DNA from: an uncultured Bacteroidaceae bacterium
GTDB lineage: Bacteria > Bacteroidota > Bacteroidia > Bacteroidales > Bacteroidaceae
Direction of reading: 5' to 3'
Assembly (NCBI GenBank): GCA_905235565.1
Contig: CAJOLR010000004.1
Span: 1-58,219, forward strand
DNA: 58,219 bases
Made by a program: the position numbers and the translations under genes. Of this stretch, positions 1 to 8,166 are shown in pieces. The notes beneath the pieces were generated by a model. The model was not told the DNA's origin. It ran no database searches and was given only the letters and a program-made list of their open reading frames with translations. The stretch's first letter is position 1, and each line of letters opens with the position of its first letter.

Positions 1-119
1 CTAAAGTCTGCACCCTTACTCTTTCCTGTTATCTCGGCTATCCTTGATATTGTGGCCTGGGGTGGATGCAGTACCATTATCGTATATCTCTGTTCTATTG
101 TCAAGTGCTTATATCCCAT
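1..119 (-). mobile_element. IS30-family transposase, N-terminal part, cut by window edge
   Basis: Reading leftwards from an ATG at 119, the frame gives MGYKHLTIEQRYTIMVL followed by a helix-turn-helix-like stretch (ATISRIAEITGKS). The YKHLTIEQRYTI start is the hallmark of IS30-family transposases, whose N-terminal HTH binds the terminal inverted repeats before a DDE domain. Only about 39 codons are visible, so it cannot be told whether the copy is intact. The left end of the element should lie between about 120 and 215, but no inverted repeat can be recognised without the other end. Confidence 0.7.
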
Positions 120-238
120 TTCGTGCAATACTTTTATACTCGTACTCACTTTCTGTTTTTCCCTTCAGGGTTGGTAGTTTCAGATTAATGTCGTAAGTTC
201 GCACTACAACATTTTACTAACCAATTAAAACAGGAAAA

Positions 239-1405
239 ATGAAAAAGATTATCCTATCAGTCATGACGCTGGCTGCACTGTCCGTGTCAGCTCAGCAACA
301 GAGAAACAACAATGTTCCGTCATATGCGGACGCAGTCGAGGATTTCAAGCCCTCAGTGATCACAAACCAGCCCGGCCGTCAGTATCCGATGGTGAACTCA
401 CAGGGTGCTGTGCGCGTTCAGCTTCGTGCTCCCGGCGCCACATCGGTCCAGTTGGACCTGGGTCGCCGTTATGAGATGACCAAGGATGAGAACGGCGTGT
501 GGACAGGTACATCGGCCCCTCAGGATGTAGGTTTCCACTACTATCAGCTGATTGTGGACGGTACGGCTATGCCCGATCCCGGTACTATCTCATATTTTGG
601 TGCAGGCCGATGGGGAAGCGGTATCGAGATTCCGTCGGACGATATGGATTTCTGGCAGGTAAAGGATGTTCCTCAGGGTTCTATTGTAGAGAAATACTAC
701 TGGTCAAAGGCTACAGAGAGCATGCGTCACTGCTATGTCTATCTGCCCAACGAGTACGACAAGAACCCTAACAAGAAGTATCCGGTTCTGTACCTGCAGC
801 ACGGTAATGCCGAGAATGAGTACGGCTGGTCCGTTCAGGGGCACACCGGCCAGATCATGGACAACCTGATTGCAGCCAAGAAGGCTGTTCCGTTCATCAT
901 CGTAATGGATTACGGCCAGGGCCAGAACATACATCTTAAAGGTCAGTATGCTCCTCAGCCTCAGCAGCAGGGTCAGCAGGGCGGCAGCGGTGCCAGCAAC
1001 GACGCATTCTCCGTGGTGCTTCTGAATGACATCATCCCGTTCATTGAGAAGGAGTTCCGTGTATATACCGATGCGGCTCACCGCGGTATGGCCGGTCTGT
1101 CAATGGGTGGCGGTCAGACACGCCGTATCACATTGGCCAACCCCACCAAGTTCGGATACATAGGTATGTTCAGCGGCGGCACAATCAGCCCTGATGATGT
1201 AAACGGTGCAAACGGTTTCAAGAATACCGCCAAGCTGGTGTTCATGAGCTCCGGAAGCAAGGAGAACCCCAGAGTGATGGAGGCTGCCGAGGCACTTAAC
1301 GGCATGGGTGTAAAGGCTGTAGGTTACATATCGGAGGGCACAGCCCACGAGTGGCATACCTGGCGCCGCAGCCTGTATCAGTTCGCTCAGCTGATTTTCA
1401 AGTAA
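239..1405 (+). CDS. Secreted CE1-type esterase with N-terminal beta-sandwich domain
   Basis: A 388-residue exported esterase of the kind that removes feruloyl or acetyl groups from plant polysaccharides. Residues 1-19 form a signal peptide ending at a SAQ cleavage site. Residues about 50-135 look like the immunoglobulin-like (CBM48/E-set) domain common in front of Bacteroidetes esterases. The alpha/beta-hydrolase domain follows: nucleophile elbow GLSMGG with Ser288, and a C-terminal HxWxxWR motif giving the catalytic histidine around His370. A Gln/Gly-rich insert at about 240-252 is likely a flexible loop. It stands alone with its own terminator. GH67 and GH43 genes elsewhere in the window fit a xylan-using lifestyle; the exact ester substrate is not known. 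Confidence 0.85.
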   Translation: MKKIILSVMTLAALSVSAQQQRNNNVPSYADAVEDFKPSVITNQPGRQYPMVNSQGAVRVQLRAPGATSVQLDLGRRYEMTKDENGVWTGTSAPQDVGFHYYQLIVDGTAMPDPGTISYFGAGRWGSGIEIPSDDMDFWQVKDVPQGSIVEKYYWSKATESMRHCYVYLPNEYDKNPNKKYPVLYLQHGNAENEYGWSVQGHTGQIMDNLIAAKKAVPFIIVMDYGQGQNIHLKGQYAPQPQQQGQQGGSGASNDAFSVVLLNDIIPFIEKEFRVYTDAAHRGMAGLSMGGGQTRRITLANPTKFGYIGMFSGGTISPDDVNGANGFKNTAKLVFMSSGSKENPRVMEAAEALNGMGVKAVGYISEGTAHEWHTWRRSLYQFAQLIFK

Positions 1406-1410
1406 AACAA

Positions 1411-1437
1411 AAAGGGAGGCTCCGGCCTCCTTTTTTT
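1411..1437 (+). terminator. Intrinsic terminator after the CE1 esterase
   Basis: Six-base-pair stem GGAGGC/GCCTCC (1415-1420 with 1425-1430), four-base loop, followed by seven T. It lies 6 bases after the stop codon. Confidence 0.85.
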
Positions 1438-1607
1438 ATGCCTGACTTCTAACATTTTGTCATAGTTTTCGGAAGGGCTCGGGTAAATACTGTCAAAATG
1501 AAAAATATTTTAGTCAATACCTCGCAAAGTGTAAACAATAGTAGGTTTTGACTTTGCAAAATATTTGTATATTGTTCAAAAGTTTATCACTTTTTTCATT
1601 GAAAATA

Positions 1608-1639
1608 TTTGTTTTACCCGAATTAAGGGACTACCTTTG
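1608..1639 (+). promoter_or_regulatory. Bacteroidetes-type promoter of the serC operon
   Basis: TTTG at 1608-1611 and TACCTTTG at 1632-1639 are separated by exactly 20 bases, matching the Bacteroidetes sigma-ABfr consensus (TTTG, 19-21 bases, TAnnTTTG). Transcription would start near 1645, leaving a leader of about 33 bases before serC. The rest of 1438-1607 is A+T-rich with nothing else recognised. Confidence 0.8.
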
Positions 1640-1677
1640 CGCCACGAATCAAAAAATCTTTAATTTTATACTCTGTT

Positions 1678-2742
1678 ATGAAGCATAATTTTTGCGCAGG
1701 TCCTGCTGTTCTTCCGCAGGAAGTGATTGAGAAATCAGCTCAGGCTGTCTATGATTTTGCCGGCACAGGCATTTCCATTCTCTCTATCAGCCACCGTTCA
1801 AGTGAGTTCAAGCCCGTTGTTGATGAGGCCGAGGCTCTCATCAAGGAGATCCTGGATGTACCCGAGGGTTATTCAGTGCTGTTCCTGGCAGGTGGTGCCA
1901 GCATGGAGTTCTGCCGCGTTCCCTATAACTTCCTCAACAAGAAGGCTGCTTACCTGAACACAGGTGTTTGGGCCAAGAAGGCCATGAAGGAGGCCAAGGC
2001 TTTCGGTGAGGTGGTAGAGGTGGCCTCATCGGCCGAATCAACCTATACCTACATCCCCAAGGATTACGTTATCCCTGCCGATGCAGACTATTTCCACTTT
2101 ACAACAAACAACACCATCTACGGTACAGAGATCCGCAAGGACCTGGACAGCCCGGTTCCATTGATCTCTGACATGTCATCGGATATTTTCTCACGTCCCA
2201 TTGATGTAAGCAAGTACAACTGCATATACGGTGGTGCCCAGAAGAACCTGGCTCCCTCGGGTATGGCCTTTGTTATTGTCAAGAACGATGCACTGGGCCA
2301 TGTGGACCGTTATATCCCCACCATGCTGAACTACCAGACACACATTGACAACGGTTCTATGTTCAATACTCCTCCCACATTCACTATCTACTCAGCACTG
2401 GAGTCACTCCGCTGGCTCAAGGCTCAGGGTGGTGTAAAGGAAATGGCCAAGCGAGCCGAGGCCCGTGCCGCCAAGCTGTACAGTGAGATTGACCGCAACA
2501 AGCTGTTTGTAGGTACCGCCAAAGAGGAGGACCGTTCTTACATGAACATCTGCTGGGTTATGCAGCCCGAGTACAAGGAACTTGAGGATGAGTTCATGAG
2601 CTTTGCCAAGAGTCAGGGTATGGTCGGCATCAAGGGTCACCGTTCAGTCGGCGGTTTCCGCGCTTCATGCTACAACGCTCTGCCTATGGAGAGTGTTGAC
2701 GCCCTGATTGCATGCATGAAGGAGTTTGAGGCAAAACATTGA
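1678..2742 (+). CDS. serC: Phosphoserine aminotransferase
   Basis: Converts 3-phosphohydroxypyruvate and glutamate to phosphoserine and 2-oxoglutarate in cytoplasmic serine synthesis (also used in pyridoxal phosphate synthesis). The 354 residues are the normal length for a class V PLP aminotransferase. The family start [13 protein letters not shown] is present, as are the LAGGAS phosphate-binding turn (about 70-75) and the PLP lysine Lys189 in YGGAQKN. It is the first gene of a three-gene serine operon, 61 bases ahead of serA, behind a strong promoter at 1608-1639. Confidence 0.96.
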   Translation: MKHNFCAGPAVLPQEVIEKSAQAVYDFAGTGISILSISHRSSEFKPVVDEAEALIKEILDVPEGYSVLFLAGGASMEFCRVPYNFLNKKAAYLNTGVWAKKAMKEAKAFGEVVEVASSAESTYTYIPKDYVIPADADYFHFTTNNTIYGTEIRKDLDSPVPLISDMSSDIFSRPIDVSKYNCIYGGAQKNLAPSGMAFVIVKNDALGHVDRYIPTMLNYQTHIDNGSMFNTPPTFTIYSALESLRWLKAQGGVKEMAKRAEARAAKLYSEIDRNKLFVGTAKEEDRSYMNICWVMQPEYKELEDEFMSFAKSQGMVGIKGHRSVGGFRASCYNALPMESVDALIACMKEFEAKH

Positions 2743-2763
2743 TTCATCGCTATGAATCAATGC

Positions 2764-2790
2764 TTTGCAATTGACAATTGACAATTAAAT
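2764..2790. repeat. Short tandem AATTGAC repeat between serC and serA
   Basis: The spacer contains CAATTGACAATTGACAATTAA, a seven-base unit repeated nearly three times. Each CAATTG is palindromic, so the tract reads similarly on both strands. No function can be assigned; similar CAATTG-rich tracts are known as dispersed small repeats in Bacteroidetes. Confidence 0.45.
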
Positions 2791-2803
2791 ACACATTAAT
2801 TAT

Positions 2804-3724
2804 ATGAAGGTACTTGTTGCTACATCAAAACCTTTTGCAAAGGTTGCTGTTGACGGAATACGTGAAGTTATTGAGGGTGCAGGTTATGAGCTTGTACTGC
2901 TTGAGAAATATACAGAGAAGGCTGCTCTTCTCAAGGCTGTTGCCGATGTTGACGCTATCATCATCCGCAGCGATATCATAGACGCTGAGGTATTTGACGC
3001 TGCCAAGCAGCTTAAGATTGTGGTTCGCGCAGGTGCAGGTTATGACAATGTCGACCTGGCATCGGCCACAGCACACGGAGTATGCGTAATGAACACTCCG
3101 GGTCAGAACGCCAATGCAGTTGCCGAGCTGGTAGCCGGTCTGATGGTTTACGCCGTACGTAACTTCTACAACGGCACATCAGGTATCGAACTGCTGGGCA
3201 AGAAACTGGGTATCCACGCTTTCGGTAACGTAGGCCGTAACGTAGCCCGCATAGCCAAGGGATTCGGCATGGAGGTTTACGCTTTCGATGCATACTGCCC
3301 CAAGGAGGTTATCGAGGCTGCCGGCGTACATGCAGTTGACAACGTGGAGGATATGTACAAGACCTGCCAGTTCATCTCACTGCACTTGCCTGCAACCGAT
3401 GAGACTAAGAACTCTATCGGTAAGAAACTGGTTAGCCTGATGCCCAAGGGCGCTGTCCTGGTTAATTCAGCCCGTAAGGAGATTATCAATGAGGACGAGC
3501 TTATCCAGCTCATGCAGGAGCGTGAGGACCTTAAGTTCGTATCAGATATAGCACCTGCCGCTGCCACCAAGTTTGAGGAGCTGTTTGCAGGCCGTTACTT
3601 TGCTACTCCCAAGAAGATGGGTGCCCAGACTGCCGAGGCCAACATCAACGCAGGTATTGCAGCCGCCAACCAGATTGTGGGATTCATCAAGGATGGTATA
3701 ACCAAGTTCATGGTTAACAGATAA
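2804..3724 (+). CDS. serA: D-3-phosphoglycerate dehydrogenase, short form with unusual active site
   Basis: First step of serine synthesis: oxidation of 3-phosphoglycerate to 3-phosphohydroxypyruvate with NAD. At 306 residues it is a short form with no C-terminal ACT domain, so serine feedback through ACT is not expected. The nucleotide-binding loop reads HAFGNVGR (about 138-145), substrate-side RAGAGYDNVD is at 75-84, and catalytic Arg224 is in NSAR. The usual TPH motif is TPK here (Lys270), and the usual Glu-containing DVFxxEP segment is replaced by SDIAPAAA. This looks like a Bacteroidetes clade variant rather than damage. Its stop overlaps the start of the next gene (TAATG). Confidence 0.92.
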   Translation: MKVLVATSKPFAKVAVDGIREVIEGAGYELVLLEKYTEKAALLKAVADVDAIIIRSDIIDAEVFDAAKQLKIVVRAGAGYDNVDLASATAHGVCVMNTPGQNANAVAELVAGLMVYAVRNFYNGTSGIELLGKKLGIHAFGNVGRNVARIAKGFGMEVYAFDAYCPKEVIEAAGVHAVDNVEDMYKTCQFISLHLPATDETKNSIGKKLVSLMPKGAVLVNSARKEIINEDELIQLMQEREDLKFVSDIAPAAATKFEELFAGRYFATPKKMGAQTAEANINAGIAAANQIVGFIKDGITKFMVNR

Positions 3725-4971
3725 TGGCTATAGTAAAACCATTTCAGGGAATCCGTCCGCCCAAGGAACTTGTCGAGAAGGTGCAGAGCCGTCCTTACGA
3801 TGTGCTCAACTCAGAGGAGGCCAAAGCCGAGGCAGCAGGTAACGAGATGTCCCTTTATCACATCATCAAGCCCGAGATTGACTTTGATCCCATAGCCGAG
3901 GAGACCGATCCCCGTGTGTATGCTAAGGCCGCCGAGAACTTCAAGAAGTTCCAGGACAAGGGCTGGCTCAAGCGTGACACCAAGGAGCAGTACTACATCT
4001 ACGCTCAGACTATGCAGGGCAAGACCCAGTACGGTCTTGTGGTTTGCGCATACGTGGAGGATTACCTCAAGGGCAACATCAAGAAACATGAACTGACCCG
4101 TGCCGATAAGGAGGAGGACCGCATGAAGCATGTCCGCGTAAACAACGCCAACATCGAGCCGGTGTTCTTTGCCTATCCCGATGACAAGGTGCTTGACGAG
4201 CTTGTTGCCAAGTACGTAAAGGTGGCTCCCGAGTACGATTTTGTTGCCCAGGGCGACGGTTTCCGTCATCAGCTCTGGATAATAGACAAGGATGAGGATA
4301 TCAAAACGGTAACAGAGCGTTTTGCACATATTCCTTCACTTTATATCGCCGACGGACATCACCGTTCAGCCGCTGCTGCCCTGGTTGGTGCCGAGAAGGC
4401 CCGCCAGAATCCCAACCATCGCGGTGATGAGGAGTACAACTACTTTATGGCGGTTTGCTTCCCGGCTTCACAGCTCACAATCATCGACTACAACCGCGTG
4501 GTCAAGGACTTGAACGGCATGACATCGGACCAGTTCCTCAAGGCACTGGAGAAGAACTTTGTTGTAGAGAAAAAGGGTAAGGATATATTCAAGCCGTCAG
4601 AACTCCACACGTTCTCACTCTATCTGGACGGAGAATGGTATAAGCTGACTGCAAAGAAGGGGACATTCGATGATTCAGACCCCATCGGCGTTCTTGATGT
4701 GACAATATCATCAAACCTGATTCTGGACCAGTTGCTTGGTATAAAGGACTTGCGCCGCGACAAGAGGATTGATTTTGTTGGTGGCATACGCGGTCTTGGA
4801 GAACTCAAGCGCCGTGTTGACAGCGGTGAGATGAAGATGGCTCTGGCGCTCTATCCCGTTTCAATGAAACAACTTATGGATATAGCCGATACGGGCAACA
4901 TCATGCCTCCCAAGACTACCTGGTTTGAGCCAAAACTTCGCTCAGGATTGGTAATCCATTCACTTGACTGA
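3724..4971 (+). CDS. DUF1015 family protein of the serine operon
   Basis: A 415-residue cytoplasmic protein of the DUF1015/COG4198 family, translationally coupled to serA. The serC-serA-DUF1015 order recurs in Bacteroidetes, so a role in serine metabolism is likely; its reaction is not established. The most conserved patch visible is ADGHHRSAAA with Asp210-Gly-His-His-Arg214. A GHHR signature is also found in ParB/sulfiredoxin-fold nucleotide enzymes, including the archaeal serine kinase SerK, so a phosphotransfer role on serine or phosphoserine is a reasonable guess only. No classical phosphoserine phosphatase lies in this operon. Confidence 0.85.
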   Translation: MAIVKPFQGIRPPKELVEKVQSRPYDVLNSEEAKAEAAGNEMSLYHIIKPEIDFDPIAEETDPRVYAKAAENFKKFQDKGWLKRDTKEQYYIYAQTMQGKTQYGLVVCAYVEDYLKGNIKKHELTRADKEEDRMKHVRVNNANIEPVFFAYPDDKVLDELVAKYVKVAPEYDFVAQGDGFRHQLWIIDKDEDIKTVTERFAHIPSLYIADGHHRSAAAALVGAEKARQNPNHRGDEEYNYFMAVCFPASQLTIIDYNRVVKDLNGMTSDQFLKALEKNFVVEKKGKDIFKPSELHTFSLYLDGEWYKLTAKKGTFDDSDPIGVLDVTISSNLILDQLLGIKDLRRDKRIDFVGGIRGLGELKRRVDSGEMKMALALYPVSMKQLMDIADTGNIMPPKTTWFEPKLRSGLVIHSLD

Positions 4972-4972
4972 T

Positions 4973-5005
4973 AAAAAAGCTTGCGATTCAATCGCAAGCT
5001 TTTTT
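4973..5005. terminator. Bidirectional terminator between convergent genes
   Basis: A perfect 15-base-pair stem (4973-4987 with 4991-5005) with loop TCA; the arms are A-rich on the left and T-rich on the right, so it can stop transcription from the serine operon and from the leftward genes ending at 5008. Confidence 0.9.
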
Positions 5006-5007
5006 GT

Positions 5008-5355
5008 TTATACGTGACTAACCCGGTCTTTCCTGGGGAGTTTGGCGTTGACTTCGTTGTAGGCGTGGCGGGTCAGCTCTTCTATCAGCGGGCGGTCCAC
5101 ATCGGCATCGAGACGTATCTGGTTCCAGTATTTCTTGTTCCAATGGTAGGCGCCTTCTATTGCGGCGTAATGGTCGCGCAGTTCCTGTGCACGGTCGGGG
5201 TCACACTTGAGTACCACAATATCGGGCTTATCGAGTGTAATACAGGCAAATATCTTGCCTTTGAGACGGAATACCACAACCGTATCATCAAACGGCATAT
5301 CCTCGGTTGTAAGAGGCAGACTCAGGCAGTATTCGCGGAACAGTTCTATATCCAT
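5008..5355 (-). CDS. MmcQ/YjbR-family protein
   Basis: A 115-residue cytoplasmic protein of the YjbR/MmcQ (DUF419) family, a CyaY-like fold that may bind DNA or nucleotides; the true function is not known. Supporting features are the N-terminal FREYCLSLP segment, FRLKGKIFACITLD in the middle and a C-terminal helix with YNEVNAKLPRKDR. Length is normal for the family. It begins 8 bases after the msrC stop and is the last gene of the leftward operon. Confidence 0.8.
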   Translation of the reverse strand: MDIELFREYCLSLPLTTEDMPFDDTVVVFRLKGKIFACITLDKPDIVVLKCDPDRAQELRDHYAAIEGAYHWNKKYWNQIRLDADVDRPLIEELTRHAYNEVNAKLPRKDRVSHV

Positions 5356-5363
5356 AACGTGTT

Positions 5364-5825
5364 TCAGTTCAACAGTTTGACAATCTGCTCCAGGTAGTGG
5401 GCATCGGTCTCATCAAAGGTGTTCAGATACCTGCTGTCAATGTCAAGTACGGCCGATACCTTATCGGCTTTGAATACGGGAACCACTATCTCACTGCGGG
5501 ACTCACTGCTGCAGGCTATGTGTCCCGGAAACTTCTCAACATCTGATACTACTATAGTATCGCGGCGCTGCCATGATGTTCCGCACACTCCTCGGCCGAA
5601 TGCTATCCTTGTACAGGCAATAGGGCCTTGGAAAGGTCCAAGTACCAGTTGCTCCTTGCCGTCGGAGCCTTTGCGGATTATATAGAATCCTGTCCACCAG
5701 AATCCCATTGTCTCATGGATGAGAGCCGCCAGATTGGCCATATTTGCTATCAGATCATTTTCTCCGTCCAGCAATGCAGCCGCCTCTTTAAGCAACTGCG
5801 TGTATTTGAGTTCTTTGTCTGTCAT
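5364..5825 (-). CDS. msrC: Free methionine-R-sulfoxide reductase (GAF domain)
   Basis: Reduces free methionine-R-sulfoxide using thioredoxin, a cytoplasmic oxidative repair role. The 153-residue single GAF domain has the three conserved cysteines at 71 (IACTRI), 81 (GVCGTS) and 105 (HIACSS); the spacing of 10 and 24 is the same as in the E. coli enzyme (84, 94, 118). The SEIVVPVF and VLDIDS strands that close the pocket are also present. Its ATG overlaps the stop of the upstream gene (ATGA), so it is translationally coupled to a secreted protein gene. Confidence 0.93.
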   Translation of the reverse strand: MTDKELKYTQLLKEAAALLDGENDLIANMANLAALIHETMGFWWTGFYIIRKGSDGKEQLVLGPFQGPIACTRIAFGRGVCGTSWQRRDTIVVSDVEKFPGHIACSSESRSEIVVPVFKADKVSAVLDIDSRYLNTFDETDAHYLEQIVKLLN

Positions 5826-7180
5826 TTGATTATTATCCTCTGGTTTTCTGGTGTTCCGCTTCTTCCGCGTAATGTGACATTATATATTCCTTTAGGCATT
5901 GCCGATGTATCAAATGATACTGTACCGTCTTTGACGACGGATGATTCAAGTACTTGACCAGACATCCCAGATACAATCACATTGTCATTGCCGGTAGATT
6001 CTGAAACATGAATATCCAAACGGCTTCCTTGCTCTATCACTGTCGGGCTTATTCCCATCCTTGAAGGAGAACGAGATATGGACATGACTTGTGTGGTTGT
6101 GGGGTTAATAACATATACTCCTTCATATGTTTTCCAATGGTAGTAATTGCCCGATCCTTGCTGTACATCCTCGGACGTGAGTATGTAAACAAGCCCATTC
6201 ATGACAGATACGGAATTAACCCTGAGATATGTGGTGATTTGGTCCTTTTCATCGGGCAAACTGATGTATGCCAGCTGTGAGCCTTTGCTGTTCATGACCT
6301 TCAGACCTTTGTACTTGCGGGACTGGTTTACACTTCTGCGGATTACCCAATCATCGCATATCCATCCATCACCAAATCTGGGTATCAGCTCTATGTCAGC
6401 TATCAGATACTCCCAATTGTCATCATCGTTGAATATGTTCTGGCTGGCATAGATGGTGGTTGTAGGATAGAATGAGTTGTCAATGTCCTGATATAGGAAT
6501 CCTTCCAGGTTTGGCTCATACTGGTAATAACCGTTTTCAACGGAATAATCAAGGTCTTTGGTCCATACGGCATTTGTGGTATCAAGTTCGGTATAATAAC
6601 CAAAGAAGTGGTACATGCAGACACAACTGTCCTCGCTTACACCCCAGAACTCGTACGGATATTTGCGCCCGTAACGCTCAAACTGATAGAACTGATCATC
6701 CCTGAGATTGTTGCCCATCAAAGCCTTCATGCCGTCGGCATCAAAGAACTCAATCAGCTGGAATGACTCTCCGTATCCCCATAATCTCCGGATGAAATCC
6801 TCTATCTCAGGAATCATAGAAAGGGTGTAAGTGGTATCCTTATCCGTAAACTTGTCATAGAACTTTTTATCAAACCTGACTGTTTCAATCACACCTTCGG
6901 CCTTCTCATAATATGTGTCCGATGACTCCTGCGGTGGAACAGAAATAGCCAGTTTGATGCCCTGTGGCCCCGGACTTTCATAGATGCCTATCTCTGATTT
7001 ATTCCCGTTGTGGTCAAAATCCACTACGGTCATATATGCCTTACCGTCATTGGTCAGTTCCTTGGGCAGGGGGCTGACTGTTGATTCACTGCCCATACGG
7101 GCTTCCATCTGCACAGTCTGCGCCGTAAGTGTAGCTGATGCTGTAAGCAATGCTGCGATAATAAAATAGTATTTTCCCAT
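5822..7180 (-). CDS. Secreted protein with probable T9SS C-terminal sorting domain
   Basis: No function recognised. Translation is placed at the ATG at 7180, giving 452 residues that begin with a clean signal peptide (MGKYYFIIAALLTASATLTA, cleaved near AQT); the frame stays open for 18 codons upstream but that start would bury the signal. The body has many Trp/Tyr/Asp-rich beta strands. The last 70 residues (IHVSESTGNDNVIVSGMSGQ through MPKGIYNVTLRG to a final IIIK) fit a type A T9SS sorting domain, implying transport across the outer membrane and surface attachment or release. First gene of an operon with msrC and yjbR-like. Confidence 0.75.
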   Translation of the reverse strand: MGKYYFIIAALLTASATLTAQTVQMEARMGSESTVSPLPKELTNDGKAYMTVVDFDHNGNKSEIGIYESPGPQGIKLAISVPPQESSDTYYEKAEGVIETVRFDKKFYDKFTDKDTTYTLSMIPEIEDFIRRLWGYGESFQLIEFFDADGMKALMGNNLRDDQFYQFERYGRKYPYEFWGVSEDSCVCMYHFFGYYTELDTTNAVWTKDLDYSVENGYYQYEPNLEGFLYQDIDNSFYPTTTIYASQNIFNDDDNWEYLIADIELIPRFGDGWICDDWVIRRSVNQSRKYKGLKVMNSKGSQLAYISLPDEKDQITTYLRVNSVSVMNGLVYILTSEDVQQGSGNYYHWKTYEGVYVINPTTTQVMSISRSPSRMGISPTVIEQGSRLDIHVSESTGNDNVIVSGMSGQVLESSVVKDGTVSFDTSAMPKGIYNVTLRGRSGTPENQRIIIK

Positions 7181-7272
7181 AACAGTCTTTCTGATAATTA
7201 TCTGCAATAATAACCAATTGTTTTTATGTGACAAAGATTATCCATGCGTATCATTTTATTAATTTTGCGTTT

Positions 7273-7505
7273 ATGGCGGAGCATTGGAGCATATATGCGG
7301 ATTGGAACCCTTGGCATGGTTGTACCAAGATAAACCCGGACTTCTGGCGTATGATGTGCGCCGTCCGTTTCAACTCAGTCAGGCTCATAAGGCCAACATT
7401 GACTATAAGATAGACCAATTCTTTGTGCCGGAGAAAGTCAAATTTGAGTGGAAGGAATCAGACTATCGCCAGGAGGAGTTGTTTGATGGATTATTAACCG
7501 AGTAA
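7273..7505 (+). pseudogene. DUF5131 (phage Gp37/Gp68-type) gene with internal deletion
   Basis: The first 17 codons from ATG 7273 give AEHWSIYADWNPWHGCTKI, the start of DUF5131 proteins (WNPWHGC motif). About 30 bases on, a different frame (from about 7345 to the TAA at 7505) carries VRRPFQLSQAHKANIDYKI, which resembles the C-terminal end of the same family (pattern R.LQ.SQARKAGI). Full-length relatives are roughly 230-270 residues, so some 150-170 codons are missing and the two ends are out of frame. The cysteines after WNPWHGC are gone. TAATTTTG at 7260-7267 could be a relic -7 box. Confidence 0.55.
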
Positions 7506-7515
7506 ACTATAGAAG

Positions 7516-8127
7516 ATGAAAAAAGTATTGTTCATTCAGATTGCCTGCGCGGCGATGATGCTGTGCGCATGTGGCGGTAACCAGCCGCCTGTTCAGAGTT
7601 TTGATGATATAGTTGCATCCCGCCGCAGTGTACGTGACTATGACGCTTCCAAGACAATAAGTCAGGAGCAGGTTATGGAACTTATCAAGTGTGCTCAGGA
7701 GGCTCCGTCATGGGCCAATCAGCAGCCTACAAAGTATTATGTGGCCATGAGCCCGGACAAGGTTGCTGCTGTTAAGGACTTGGTAGGTGACGGTAACAAA
7801 CGTAATACCGCGGGCGCTCCCGTTATGATTGTATCAACATACGTCAAGGGTAAATCAGGCTTTTTCCGTTCTAATCCGGCCAATGAGATTGGTGACGGAT
7901 GGGGCGCTTACGATAACGGCCTGAGTAATGCCTACTTTATACTGAAAGCCCGTGAGCGCGGTTTTGATACCTTGATTATGGGCATGCGTAATTCCGATGA
8001 ACTGCGTAAATTGTTTGCCATCCCTGATGACGAGTGCATCATGGCGGTCATCAGCCTGGGTTACCGTGCATCGGACCCCAACCGTCCGGACCGCAAACCG
8101 ACAAATGAGATGGTAAGGTTTTTCTGA
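7516..8127 (+). CDS. Nitroreductase-family lipoprotein
   Basis: A 203-residue FMN-dependent nitroreductase-like oxidoreductase. SRRSVRDYDASKTIS (about 35-49) is the family's FMN-phosphate-binding entry, followed by QEAPSWANQQP and a C-terminal ISLGYRA strand. Unlike the usual cytoplasmic enzymes it begins with a lipoprotein signal peptide (MKKVLFIQIACAAMMLCAC), with Cys19 of LCAC as the probable lipidated residue, so it should face the periplasm. The physiological substrate is unknown. It starts 10 bases after the DUF5131 remnant. Confidence 0.85.
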   Translation: MKKVLFIQIACAAMMLCACGGNQPPVQSFDDIVASRRSVRDYDASKTISQEQVMELIKCAQEAPSWANQQPTKYYVAMSPDKVAAVKDLVGDGNKRNTAGAPVMIVSTYVKGKSGFFRSNPANEIGDGWGAYDNGLSNAYFILKARERGFDTLIMGMRNSDELRKLFAIPDDECIMAVISLGYRASDPNRPDRKPTNEMVRFF

Positions 8128-8141
8128 TACATGTTTCTTTT

Positions 8142-8149
8142 TATCTTTG
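8142..8149 (+). promoter_or_regulatory. -7 box of the ridA promoter
   Basis: TATCTTTG matches TAnnTTTG and sits 18 bases before the ridA start. The -33 position holds only T-rich sequence (8119-8123), so the upstream box is weak. Confidence 0.5.
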
Positions 8150-8166
8150 CATAAACAATTGAAGCA

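Noticed and set aside
4981-5397. 138-codon plus-strand frame opposite the YjbR-like gene
   Set aside because: It begins in the terminator stem and is antisense to two recognised genes; the real coding strand is minus.
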